From assembly GCF_029428875.1 (NCBI RefSeq), contig NZ_JAJSOO010000001.1, positions 1,674,001-1,738,000 of the forward strand: DNA of 64,000 bases, in the 5' to 3' direction. A program made the translations under genes and the position numbers. Source of the DNA: Streptomyces sp. JH34 (GTDB lineage Bacteria > Actinomycetota > Actinomycetes > Streptomycetales > Streptomycetaceae). This document shows positions 1 to 8,730 of the stretch, piece after piece (the first letter of the stretch is position 1; each line of letters starts with the position of its first letter). The notes beneath the pieces are model-generated. The model did not search any database. It was not told the origin of the DNA and saw only the letters and a list, made by a program, of their open reading frames with translations.

Positions 1-241
1 TGCTCTGGACCAGGTCACCGCTGTCGCCGAGGAGCAGGGCCATGTTCTTGGTGGCCTGGTCCCACTCCGCCTGGACTCCGCGGTACATCTGCTGGTCGTC
101 ACCCTCCCAGGACAGCACGAGCGGCTTCAGCTCGTCCTCCAGGTTGTTGAGGGTCGTGATGATCTGCTGGGTCTGGCCCTTCAGCTCCTCAATCGCGTTC
201 CGGACCGTGGAGTACTGCACATCGATGATGCCGTCGGCCAT
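1..241 (-). CDS. WXG100 family ESX substrate (3' end outside window)
   Basis: Translation from the ATG at 241 gives 80 residues before the window ends. The W-E-G turn (in LSWEGDD, near residue 45) between two predicted helices is the hallmark of WXG100 proteins, small helical-hairpin substrates of type VII (ESX) secretion that usually leave the cell as dimers. It lies just downstream of a second WXG100-like gene on the same strand, and the eccB/eccD/eccC genes follow, so it is probably the EsxA/EsxB-type partner of that gene. The C-terminal part that would carry the YxxxD/E export signal is not in the window. Confidence 0.88.
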   Translation of the reverse strand, partial: MADGIIDVQYSTVRNAIEELKGQTQQIITTLNNLEDELKPLVLSWEGDDQQMYRGVQAEWDQATKNMALLLGDSGDLVQS

Positions 242-334
242 GACGTCTCCTCTCGGGTGGCCGGGCGTCAAGGCCCGGGAAGCTCACGGGTGCCGGCCCC
301 CTCGAAGGGGCCGGATGCCGCTGGGGGGGGTGGG

Positions 335-670
335 TCAGCGCAGCGCTTCGAAGACACCCTGGCTGGTCTTGCTGTTGAGCACCTCGGTCAGGTCCTGGTT
401 CTCCTTCGCCAGGCGGTTGGCCGAGGTCACGTTCTCCTGGAGCGCGTCGATCATCTTGCTGATCTGGACGACGACCTTCTGCGCCTCGGAGTTCCAGCTG
501 CGGAAGAGCTTCAGCAGAGCCTGGCCCTCGTCGCCGCCGACACCCGAACGCGCCGCGACCTCGGCCACGTTGTTCTGGATCTTCTCGACCGCGGCCCGGG
601 CCGACTCCAGGGAGGAGACACCTCCCAAGCCCTTGGCATATTCCGCTTTCCTGCCGGAACCGTCCGCCAT
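335..670 (-). CDS. WXG100-like protein with degenerate W-x-G turn
   Basis: This 111-residue protein is mostly helical and has W-N-S where WXG100 proteins have W-x-G, between two amphipathic helices. I start it at the ATG at 670 because AAGGGAG lies 6 bases upstream; a longer frame exists but has no such site. The gene precedes the canonical WXG100 gene on the same strand, as in esxB-esxA pairs. No YxxxD/E motif is visible at the C-terminus, so export may depend on its partner. Family placement is by architecture and position and is fairly safe; the exact Esx name is not assigned. Confidence 0.82.
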   Translation of the reverse strand: MADGSGRKAEYAKGLGGVSSLESARAAVEKIQNNVAEVAARSGVGGDEGQALLKLFRSWNSEAQKVVVQISKMIDALQENVTSANRLAKENQDLTEVLNSKTSQGVFEALR

Positions 671-1139
671 GTCACGCTCCCTTCGTTCAGGCGAGTCTCC
701 TCGCACCGTTGCCCGCTGAGGCTAAAGAGAATCCACCGTCCGGCGCAACGGATGCTGGGAAGATTTGAGCATAGGTCAGCTCGCCGGAATCCCTGCACGG
801 CAATGGAGTTGTCGAGATGTTTCCGCAAAATGAACATGCGACACCCGGTGGGCAGGGCGGATGGGCCGCCAACGCCCCGTTCCGAATCATGCGGTCAGTA
901 AACGGGCGGCCCTTCGCCGTGAACGGTCATCGGAGCCGCCCGTTTCCGGTGAAGCGGGCGTGACCGGGGGCCGGGCCTCCGGGAGCGCGGCGGTCGAAAA
1001 AGTTTGAGCAAATTCTGAGCTTTCGCGCCGCGTTCGACGCGCGGCTAATTCACCTCAGAGCGACGAGAGCGCAGCATAAAGTGACACCCGCCCTCCCCGT
1101 CCCATTCCTCGACGCTGTGGGAGCCGGTTGCCGGGGTGT
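671..1139. other. Intergenic region upstream of the WXG100 pair
   Basis: This 469-base gap separates eccB from the two WXG100 genes, all on the minus strand. It contains the terminator-like hairpin at 900-945, so the esx pair probably has its own promoter between about 671 and 899. I could not identify convincing -10/-35 boxes and see no gene here. Confidence 0.5.
900..945 (-). terminator. Hairpin after eccB
   Basis: An 11-base perfect inverted repeat (900-910 with 935-945, AAACGGGCGGC and its complement) encloses a 24-base loop. It lies about 195 bases past the eccB stop on the transcribed strand, without a U tract, as is usual for Streptomyces terminators. Confidence 0.5.
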
Positions 1140-2750
1140 TCAGGACGTGGAGCCGGCAGCCCCGGACGCGCCCTCCGTTGCGGCCTGGTCCACCCGCTCC
1201 GCTTCGTCCTTCTCGGCCGTCCCCCCGCCCTGCTTCCCCGGCTCGTCGGGACCGCACCGCGGGGCCGTGACCTTGGCCTGCGCGGCACCGGACGCGGCTG
1301 CCGGGTCGAGGTCGGCGCCGGTCGGCAGGGCTGCCAGCATGGGTGCGGGTACCGAGCTGATGTCCTTCTCGGCGTAGCCGAGCGCCGCCAGGGAGTCCTT
1401 GGCCGAAACCCGGTACTTCACGCCGTTCTCCGCCACCAGGTAGGTGGTGCCGGCGTGCGCGGCACCGCTCGCGTGCAGGGCGCGGACGAGCGCCCCGTGA
1501 CCGGGACGCACCACCGTGATGTCCGTCCTCACACAGGCCGCCTCGATCGGCTGGGCGGTTCCCTCCGACACGGCGACCGGGGCGAGCTCGGCCAGCGGTA
1601 CCAGCACCGACTTGATCCGCGCGCCACCGTTGTCGCCGTCCACCTGGGCGCAGAGCGCGGTTCCCCGCGGCGCCGACTGCGGGACCGGTGGTGTCTCGGG
1701 CAGCTCCGCGGACCCGGCGGTGCCGGAGTCCTCCGCCCTGTGCTCGCGCAGCGCGTCAGCGCCGAGCGCACGCGCCTCGGGCGACTGCCCCTCGTAGGCG
1801 TCCTTCTGGGTGGCCGGGTCGCCCAGTACGAGCGCGGCGCCGAGCCGGGTCAGCGGCACCAGGCCGTCCTTCCGCAGCAGGTGGTACGTGGTGCCTCCGC
1901 CGGGCACGCTGACCTTGAACAGCTGGCCGGTCCGGCTGGCCTCACCGCCGAGCACCGGTCCTTCCCCGCCGCGCCCCTCCACCTCGGGCGGCTTCAGGGC
2001 GGGGCCGGGGGCAAGGGCGTCGAGGAAGGCCGCCGAGACGGGCATGGCCTGCTCGGAGCCGTAACCGAGAGCGGTACGGGCGTCGGAGGCGCGGTCCAGC
2101 GCCAGCCTGCTGCCCCGCCACACCAGGTACTCGGTGCGGTCCGGGCCGCGCACGAGCACCCCGCGGTCGGCGCCGACGCCGCGGGAGTCCAGGGGTGCCC
2201 CGGCGACCACGGTCGTGGCTCCCGGCTTCTCCACCCCGGTCCCCTCCGCGGCACCTGAGGTGCTGGCCAGCGCCCCGCCCGGCCCGGTGACGCACATGTG
2301 CCAGGCGCCTTCGTCGAGCTGCCCCGGTCCGGGCAGGGCGTCCGGTGCCCCGGGGATGCCGGCCGGGGACCCCACGGGTACGTCCTGCAGCGAGGCGGTG
2401 GCGACGTCCACGGTGGGAAGGTCCGAGCCTCCGATCAGGCGCGCCGAGGCGTAGTTGCGTACGGGGTGCAGCACGCCGTCGGTGCCGGTCCACAGGTAGC
2501 GGGCGCCGGTGTCCCTGTTGACCACCAGGTTCCTCGCGTCACGCCAGCCGTCGTTGCCGCCGGGGCGCAGCAATCCGTACACGGTGGCGCCCGCTCCGAT
2601 CAGGACCGTCACCAGCACGCCGAAGACCACGCCCCGGGTGGTGCGCCCGAGGGGGCTCTCCGGGGCGTCAGGGTCGGCCGTCAGCAGGCCCGAGCTGAGC
2701 CTGCCCATCATGAAACCGTGGGCCTGTACCTGGTCGCGCTTGGACTGCAC
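1140..2750 (-). CDS. eccB: Type VII secretion core protein EccB
   Basis: The 536-residue protein opens with the EccB signature (MQSKRDQVQAH, then MGRL and DPDAPESPLGR), followed by a single membrane helix near residues 40-62 and a large extracytoplasmic part with EccB-type repeats and several Cys (at CVTGPG, LCAQVD, ACVRTD and RCGPDE). EccB is a single-pass subunit of the ESX membrane channel, with its repeat domain outside the membrane. The start is the GTG at 2750, preceded by GAGGAGAG. The acidic, Gly-rich C-terminal tail is long. EccD lies just upstream on the same strand, 47 bases away, so the two are probably co-transcribed. Confidence 0.95.
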   Translation of the reverse strand: MQSKRDQVQAHGFMMGRLSSGLLTADPDAPESPLGRTTRGVVFGVLVTVLIGAGATVYGLLRPGGNDGWRDARNLVVNRDTGARYLWTGTDGVLHPVRNYASARLIGGSDLPTVDVATASLQDVPVGSPAGIPGAPDALPGPGQLDEGAWHMCVTGPGGALASTSGAAEGTGVEKPGATTVVAGAPLDSRGVGADRGVLVRGPDRTEYLVWRGSRLALDRASDARTALGYGSEQAMPVSAAFLDALAPGPALKPPEVEGRGGEGPVLGGEASRTGQLFKVSVPGGGTTYHLLRKDGLVPLTRLGAALVLGDPATQKDAYEGQSPEARALGADALREHRAEDSGTAGSAELPETPPVPQSAPRGTALCAQVDGDNGGARIKSVLVPLAELAPVAVSEGTAQPIEAACVRTDITVVRPGHGALVRALHASGAAHAGTTYLVAENGVKYRVSAKDSLAALGYAEKDISSVPAPMLAALPTGADLDPAAASGAAQAKVTAPRCGPDEPGKQGGGTAEKDEAERVDQAATEGASGAAGSTS

Positions 2751-2797
2751 AGCCTCTCCTCAACTCGTTCTCGTGTAACGGCGTCCGGCTGTCGTCA

Positions 2798-4207
2798 TCA
2801 GCCGAACAGGCCGCGCAGCCAGCCGAAGAGTCCCGCCACCCACAGGGTGAACGGCAGCAGCGCGACGGCGAGGCCGGTGTGCGCCAGCTCCGCCGCACGG
2901 CCCCAGTACGGCAGCACACGGCGGCCGGGCAGTATCCAGGACGCGGTCACGAGTCCGGCCGCCGCGGCGAGCAGCACGCCGAAGACCACCACCCGGCCGT
3001 CCGCCCCGCTGTCGAACGCCCAGGCCCTGGCCATCAGCAGCAGCCCCAGGACCCCGGGCAGCGCCAGGGTCAGCCGCTGTCCGATGTGCACCAGGCCCCG
3101 GCTGTGCAGGAGGAGCAGGAGGCTCAGCGCGAGTCCCGTCAGCACCTCGGGCAGGTTCGGCCTCTCGGCGAGGACCACCAGGGCGGCCGCGGCGATGGTG
3201 CCGGTGGCGGCGAAGAGCGCGGTGACCCAGCGTCCGGCCAGCTCGGTGCGTTCGGCGACCTCGTCACCCACGTAGGGGTCGATGCCCTCCTGGAGCTGTC
3301 CGGCGGTGGACGGAAGCGCAGGCATCCGCATCCCGGCCAGTTTGAAGGCGAACGGTGCGACCGCCCCGGCGGCGAGGACCATCACCGTCGCCACCAGCGC
3401 CACCGCGGCAGGCACGTCCAGGCCGGTGTATCCCATCAGTGCCCCGGCGATCGCCGTGGCCACCGCGACCATCGCGGTGGCCAGCAGGGCCGGGGCGCCG
3501 ACCGCGGTGGCGGCGAGCGCGAGGACCGCGCCTCCCGCGCCCGCGGCGCCCGCGGCCAGGAGCCGGGCGCCGGCGACCTGCTCCGCGTCGGGGCCGGTCA
3601 GGTCGCCGCCGGGCAGCACCCAGCCGACCAGCGCCAGGCACGGTGCGACCAGCAGGCCGAGCGCGGTCGCGGAGAGGCGGTCACCGACCGCGCGGCTGGC
3701 GGAGCCCGCCCCCGCGAGCAGGAGTAGCCCGACCAAGGCCGCGCAGGCCGCCCGGGAGGCGCCGGAGCTGGTCGTCACCCCCGGCCAGAAGACCAGCACG
3801 AGGGCGGTCACCACGGTCGCCACCGCGGTGCCGATCAGCAGGCCACGGGCGGCGCCGGGCGACCACGTGCGCAGCCGTCGGCCCACGGTCTCCGCGATGC
3901 CGTCGACCAGGTCGTCGAGCCGTGCCTCGGGCAGCGCCTCGGTGTGCGGGCGCAGGTAGAGCACGGCGCCGTCGGCCAGCCCGGCACGTGCCAGGGTGGT
4001 CTCCTCGTCGAGCGGGGCGTCGCCCAGCCGCTGGAGCACCCAGCCGGCGTGGTCGAGTCCGGCCTCCTCGGCCTCCTCGCCGACGTAACGCAGCAGTGTG
4101 GGCAGCAGATCGGCGACCGGTACGTCGGCGGGCACCGCCAGATCGATGCTGACGCTCGGTGCACGTACGGTCAGGCGGCACGATTCGGCCACCGCGCTGT
4201 CGGTCAT
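2798..4207 (-). CDS. eccD: Type VII secretion integral membrane protein EccD
   Basis: The protein has 469 residues when started at the ATG at 4207 (MTDSAVAESCRL). Residues 1 to about 90 form the ubiquitin-like (YukD-type) cytoplasmic domain found in EccD, with the usual LLRYVGEEAE and LYLRPHTE segments. From about residue 115 there are roughly eleven hydrophobic segments, as expected for the pore-lining subunit of the ESX complex. Length fits the family. A longer upstream frame to 4387 exists but would add a basic, non-homologous N-terminus. It precedes eccB on the same strand and diverges from eccC across a 411-base gap. The ribosome site is weak (GACGAGAG), so the start is moderately certain. 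Confidence 0.94.
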   Translation of the reverse strand: MTDSAVAESCRLTVRAPSVSIDLAVPADVPVADLLPTLLRYVGEEAEEAGLDHAGWVLQRLGDAPLDEETTLARAGLADGAVLYLRPHTEALPEARLDDLVDGIAETVGRRLRTWSPGAARGLLIGTAVATVVTALVLVFWPGVTTSSGASRAACAALVGLLLLAGAGSASRAVGDRLSATALGLLVAPCLALVGWVLPGGDLTGPDAEQVAGARLLAAGAAGAGGAVLALAATAVGAPALLATAMVAVATAIAGALMGYTGLDVPAAVALVATVMVLAAGAVAPFAFKLAGMRMPALPSTAGQLQEGIDPYVGDEVAERTELAGRWVTALFAATGTIAAAALVVLAERPNLPEVLTGLALSLLLLLHSRGLVHIGQRLTLALPGVLGLLLMARAWAFDSGADGRVVVFGVLLAAAAGLVTASWILPGRRVLPYWGRAAELAHTGLAVALLPFTLWVAGLFGWLRGLFG

Positions 4208-4618
4208 CAGCTGAACTCTCGTCTTCCGGAAGGCTTTGACAGGAGGACTTCCCCGCGAGAGGGGATGTGCGAACAGTACGGAAGGTCCGCGCGGCCGCGA
4301 ACCGGGGGGCCGGGCGCGGAATTTGCCTCCGCGGGCCCCGGCGACGACCGCTCCCGCGTGGACAGGTCGCGTTCCGTGAATGCACACTACTGCCTACGAC
4401 CACGGGGTCGTGCTGCGGACCGGACTCCATTTATCCGGTATGTGGTTGGCCATCACGGAAGTGCCCGCACCCGGCCATCCGCTCGAAACATTCATCCGGC
4501 GTTCACCGCGCGTCACGTGGTGCCCGGGGAATCAGTGCGGTGCGGCCCTTTCCACCGCCGGGTGCGCCGGAATTCCGGTGCGGGCCGGAGAGTTCAGTGA
4601 ACCGGAGGTTCTGTTCCC
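4208..4618. other. Divergent control region between eccD and eccC
   Basis: This 411-base gap must hold the promoters for the leftward eccD-eccB unit and the rightward eccC gene. It is noticeably less GC-rich around 4380-4460. I found no convincing promoter boxes, operator palindrome or small ORF with a ribosome site. Confidence 0.5.
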
Positions 4619-7600
4619 TTGAGTGTCGTGCTGTTTCGTCGCCCGGCCCGCAGGCGCGGGCCGGAGATGCCCGAAGGGCAATTGACCCTCCAGGAGCCGC
4701 CGGTCCTCGCCGAGACGGTGCCCGACACATCGGCGATCTGGACCTATCTGCCGATGGCGTTGATGTCGGTCTCGATGATGCTGATGTTCCTGCGCCCCGG
4801 CGGCGGGAACGGCGTCTTCATGTACCTGGCGATGGGTGTCATGGCGCTCTCCGCCGGCGCCATGCTGCTGGGTCAGCTGATGCGCCGCTCCAGTGAGCGC
4901 AAGCAGCGTTTGAAGGGTGAACGCCGCGACTACCTGCGGTACCTGGCACAGATCCGCAAGCGGGTCCGCGCCACCATCACGGAGCAGCAGCGGGCGCTGG
5001 CCTGGCGCCACCCGGAGCCCGCGTCGCTCCGCTCGCTGGCCCGCACCTCACGGCTGTGGGAGCGCCGTCCCGCCGACGAGGACTTCGGCGAGGTCCGGCT
5101 CGCGGTCGGCGAGCAGCAGCTCGCGCTCACCCTGACCCCGGTCTCCACCCGCCCGGTGGAGGACCTCGAACCCCTCTGCGCGCACGCCCTGCGCCGTTTC
5201 GTCCGCGCCTACTCCACGATCCCCGGGCAGCCCCTCGGCCTCTACCTGCGGTCCTCGGCCCGGATCCTGCTGCGCCCCGAGGAGACACCCGGCCAGGAGA
5301 CCGCCGGGGCGGGCGACCCGCCGTCCGGGGAGGCTGGCGAGGAGGCGGTGCGCGCCCTGGTGCGCGCCGTGCTCGGGCAGCTCGCGGTGTTCCACGCACC
5401 GGAGGAGCTGTGGATCGCCTTCTGCGTCAGTGACGAGCGGCGGCCCGACTGGGAATGGGCCAAGTGGCTTCCGCACACGCTGGACCCGTACGAGGAGGAC
5501 GGCGCCGGGCAGGCCCGCCGGATCACCGCCGACGTCACCGAACTCGACGACCTCCTCGGTGCCGAGTTCGCCGAACGTCCCGGCTTCGACCCGGAAGCGC
5601 GCCCCGGCCGCGACGAGCCCTACACGATCGTCGTCCTGGACGGCGTCACCGTGCCCGAGGGCCACCGCTGGGAGGGGCACGGCTACCGCAACGCCCTCGC
5701 CCTCGACATATCCGGGGCGCTGCGCTGGCGCCCGGGCCGCAACACCCTGAGGCTGACCGTCGGGACGGACCAGGTGAGCCTGGTGCGCACCGACCGCAGC
5801 CGCAAGGAGCGCTCGGTGCCGCTCGGCCGGCCGGACCGGCTCGGCCTCCTCGGCGCGGAGTCGCTGGCCCGGCTGATCACCCCCCGCCGGATGAGCCTGG
5901 GCACCGACATCGCGCAGCCGATGGACACGGACGTGGAGCTGACCACGCTGCTGGGCATCCCCGACCTGCACCGGCACGACCCGCAGACCCTCTTCAACCG
6001 GCACACCGGTTCCGCACGGCTGCGGGTACCGATCGCGGTCGGCGTGGACGGCCGCCCGGTGGACCTCGACATCAAGGAGTCCGCGCAGGGCGGCATGGGC
6101 CCGCACGGCATGCTCATCGGAGCCACCGGCTCCGGCAAGAGCGAGCTCCTGCGCACCCTGGTCCTGGGTCTCGCCCTGACCAACTCCTCCGAGACCCTCA
6201 ACTTCATCCTGGTCGACTTCAAGGGTGGTGCCACCTTCCTCGGTCTGGAGGAACTCCCGCACACCTCCGCCGTCATCACCAACCTCGCCGACGAGGTCGC
6301 CCTGGTCGAGCGCATGCAGGACGCCCTGCACGGCGAACTCATCCGGCGCCAGGAGCTGCTGCGCTCCGCCGGCAACTACACCTCCGCCCTGGAGTACGAG
6401 CGCGCCCGCGCCGGGGGGACGGACCTCACCCCGCTGCCCAGCCTCTTCGTGGTGGTCGACGAGTTCAGTGAGCTGCTGTCCGCGCACCGGGAGTTCATGG
6501 ACCTGTTCGTGATGATCGGCCGGCTCGGCCGCTCCCTCGGGGTGCACCTGCTGCTGGCCTCGCAGCGCCTGGACGAGGGCCGCATGCACCAGCTCGAGAG
6601 CCACCTCTCGTACCGCATCGGTCTGCGCACCTTCTCCGCCATGGAGAGCCGCGGTGTGCTCGGCGTTCCGGACGCCTACGAGCTGCCTGCCCAGCCGGGC
6701 AGCGGCTACCTGAAGTCCGGGGTGGAGGCCCTCACACGTTTCCGCGCCGCCTACTCGTCCGGCACGTACGGGCGCCGCACCGGCGCGGTCGTCCAGGCCC
6801 GGGTGGCCAGCCAGGTGGTGCCGTGGACCAGCGGCTGGGTGGTGCCGCGCACCTTGGACCCGGCCACCGAGCCGGAGCCGGAGGCCGAGGAGACGGGCGA
6901 GGAGGAGGCCCTGCTCGACGTGGCCCTCGACCGGCTGCGCGGCTCCGGGCCCGCCGCCCACCGGGTGTGGCTGCCGCCGCTGGACGAGCCCTCCCCGCTG
7001 GACGTCCTGCTGCCCGGCATCACGCCCGACCCGGAGCGCGGCCTCACCGCCGCCGGGTGGCCGGGCACCGGACGGCTGCGGGTCCCGGTCGGTCTCGTGG
7101 ACAAGCCCTTCGAGCAGCGCCGCGACCCGCTGGTCGTGGACCTCTCCGGAGCCGGCGGCCACGTCGCCGTCGCGGGCGGTTCGCAGAGCGGCAAGTCCAC
7201 ACTCGCCCGCACGCTCATCGCCGCCCTCGCCCTCACCCACACCCCCGCCGAGATCCAGTTCTACTGCCTCGACTTCGGCGGCGGCGGCCTGTCGCAGCTC
7301 GCCGCCCTTCCGCACGTCGGCGGGGTCGCGGCACGCCTCAACCCGGAGCGGGTGCACCGGACCGTCGCCGAGGTGATGACGCTGCTCGCCCGCCGCGAGC
7401 AGTTCTTCGTGGACCACACGCTCGACTCCATGCAGTCCTACCGCCGCCGCCGGGCCGCCGGGGAGTTCCCCGACGAGCCGTTCGGCGACGTGTTCATGGT
7501 GGTCGACGGCTGGTCCACGGTCCGTCAGGACTACGACGACCTGATCCCGAAGTTCAACGAACTCGCCGCCCGGGGGCTCAACTACGGCATCCACCTGATC

Positions 7601-8659
7601 ATCACCACCACGCGCTGGGTGGAGCTGTCCGCCCAGGTCCGTGACCAGGCGGCCACCCGCCTGGAACTGCGGATGGGTGACCCGATGGACTCCGAGATCG
7701 ACACCCGCAAGGCCCGCTCGGTGCCGCGCAGCGGTGGACGCGGCATCACCGCGGACAGCAAGATGCACTTCCTCGCCGGCCTGCCCCGGCTGGACGGCAG
7801 CGGCTCCCTCGACGACCTCGGCGACGGAGTCACGCACCTGGTCGCGGAGATCTCCCGGCACTGGACGGGGGCACCCGCGCCGCAGGTCCGGATGCTGCCG
7901 CACAGGCTCCCGGCCTCCGACCTCCCGGCACCCGAGGCCACCGAGGGCGGCGGCATGCGCATCCCGCTCGGCATCGACCAGGACGCGCTGGAACCGGTCT
8001 GGCACGACTTCAGCCGTACACCGCACCTGATCGTGGTCGGCGACACCGAGAGCGGCAAGACCAACCTGCTGCGCGGCATCACCAAGAACATCACCACCCG
8101 ATACACCCCGGAGGAGGCGAAGATCATCGCGGTGGACTACCGCCGCACCCTGGTGGACGCCATCCCCGAGGAGTACCGCATCGGGCACGTGATCTCACTG
8201 GACAACCTCAAGGAGACCATCGAGGGCGCGGCCCGCGCGATGAAGTCCCGCGTCCCCGGCGCCGACATCGCGCCCGCCCGTATGCGCAAGTGCGACTGGT
8301 GGACGGGGCCCCGCCTGTTCGTCCTGATCGACGACTACGACATGGTCTCCGGCAACTCCTTCCAGAGTCCCTTCGAACCGCTCTTCGAGAATCTGACGCT
8401 CGGTTTCGAGATGGGTCTGCACCTGGTCGTCGCCCGCAGTGCCATGGGTGCCGGCCGCGGCCTCAGCGACGGGCTCATCCGCCGCCTCGACGAGGCCAAC
8501 AACCCCGCGGTCCTGCTCTCCTGCCCGCCCACGGAGGGCCGTCTCTTCGGCGACGCGAAGCCCCTCAACCTCCCGCCGGGCCGGGCCCTCCACATCGCGC
8601 GCCGCCGGCCGCGTCTCATGCAGACGGCGCTGATCGAGGAGAGCCGGAGCCAGGACTGA
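4619..8659 (+). CDS. eccC: Type VII secretion ATPase EccC (fused EccCa/EccCb)
   Basis: The 1346-residue protein has two membrane helices near residues 40-90 and three FtsK/SpoIIIE ATPase domains. Their P-loops are GATGSGKS (about residue 500), GGSQSGKS (about 852) and GDTESGKT (about 1140). The first domain keeps an intact Walker B (FVVVDEFSEL); the second has VVDGW and lacks the catalytic Glu; the third has LIDDYD. This matches known EccC enzymes, where only the first domain is the strong motor and the others bind substrate. EccC drives WXG100 substrate export. The start is the TTG at 4619, with GGAGG ten bases upstream. It is transcribed away from eccD and ends at a strong bidirectional terminator. 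No EccE gene is visible nearby. Confidence 0.96.
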   Translation: MSVVLFRRPARRRGPEMPEGQLTLQEPPVLAETVPDTSAIWTYLPMALMSVSMMLMFLRPGGGNGVFMYLAMGVMALSAGAMLLGQLMRRSSERKQRLKGERRDYLRYLAQIRKRVRATITEQQRALAWRHPEPASLRSLARTSRLWERRPADEDFGEVRLAVGEQQLALTLTPVSTRPVEDLEPLCAHALRRFVRAYSTIPGQPLGLYLRSSARILLRPEETPGQETAGAGDPPSGEAGEEAVRALVRAVLGQLAVFHAPEELWIAFCVSDERRPDWEWAKWLPHTLDPYEEDGAGQARRITADVTELDDLLGAEFAERPGFDPEARPGRDEPYTIVVLDGVTVPEGHRWEGHGYRNALALDISGALRWRPGRNTLRLTVGTDQVSLVRTDRSRKERSVPLGRPDRLGLLGAESLARLITPRRMSLGTDIAQPMDTDVELTTLLGIPDLHRHDPQTLFNRHTGSARLRVPIAVGVDGRPVDLDIKESAQGGMGPHGMLIGATGSGKSELLRTLVLGLALTNSSETLNFILVDFKGGATFLGLEELPHTSAVITNLADEVALVERMQDALHGELIRRQELLRSAGNYTSALEYERARAGGTDLTPLPSLFVVVDEFSELLSAHREFMDLFVMIGRLGRSLGVHLLLASQRLDEGRMHQLESHLSYRIGLRTFSAMESRGVLGVPDAYELPAQPGSGYLKSGVEALTRFRAAYSSGTYGRRTGAVVQARVASQVVPWTSGWVVPRTLDPATEPEPEAEETGEEEALLDVALDRLRGSGPAAHRVWLPPLDEPSPLDVLLPGITPDPERGLTAAGWPGTGRLRVPVGLVDKPFEQRRDPLVVDLSGAGGHVAVAGGSQSGKSTLARTLIAALALTHTPAEIQFYCLDFGGGGLSQLAALPHVGGVAARLNPERVHRTVAEVMTLLARREQFFVDHTLDSMQSYRRRRAAGEFPDEPFGDVFMVVDGWSTVRQDYDDLIPKFNELAARGLNYGIHLIITTTRWVELSAQVRDQAATRLELRMGDPMDSEIDTRKARSVPRSGGRGITADSKMHFLAGLPRLDGSGSLDDLGDGVTHLVAEISRHWTGAPAPQVRMLPHRLPASDLPAPEATEGGGMRIPLGIDQDALEPVWHDFSRTPHLIVVGDTESGKTNLLRGITKNITTRYTPEEAKIIAVDYRRTLVDAIPEEYRIGHVISLDNLKETIEGAARAMKSRVPGADIAPARMRKCDWWTGPRLFVLIDDYDMVSGNSFQSPFEPLFENLTLGFEMGLHLVVARSAMGAGRGLSDGLIRRLDEANNPAVLLSCPPTEGRLFGDAKPLNLPPGRALHIARRRPRLMQTALIEESRSQD

Positions 8660-8665
8660 CGGAAC

Positions 8666-8720
8666 GCATGACGACGACACCCTCCTGCGGCGGTACCTCA
8701 GGAGGGTGTCGTCGTCATGC
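8666..8720. terminator. Bidirectional terminator between eccC and mycosin
   Basis: A 22-base perfect inverted repeat (8666-8687 with 8699-8720) with an 11-base loop lies between the two convergent genes. It can stop transcription from both sides. Confidence 0.9.
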
Positions 8721-8730
8721 CACGGATCGG

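Noticed and set aside
1128-2258. Long plus-strand frames opposite eccB, eccC, the AAA+ gene and kdpD
   Set aside because: They are frames mirrored from GC-rich genes, with no ribosome sites and Arg/Gly/Pro-rich translations.
4619-8659. Defective EccC because the second Walker B lacks Glu
   Set aside because: Degenerate second and third ATPase domains are normal in EccC; the first domain is intact.
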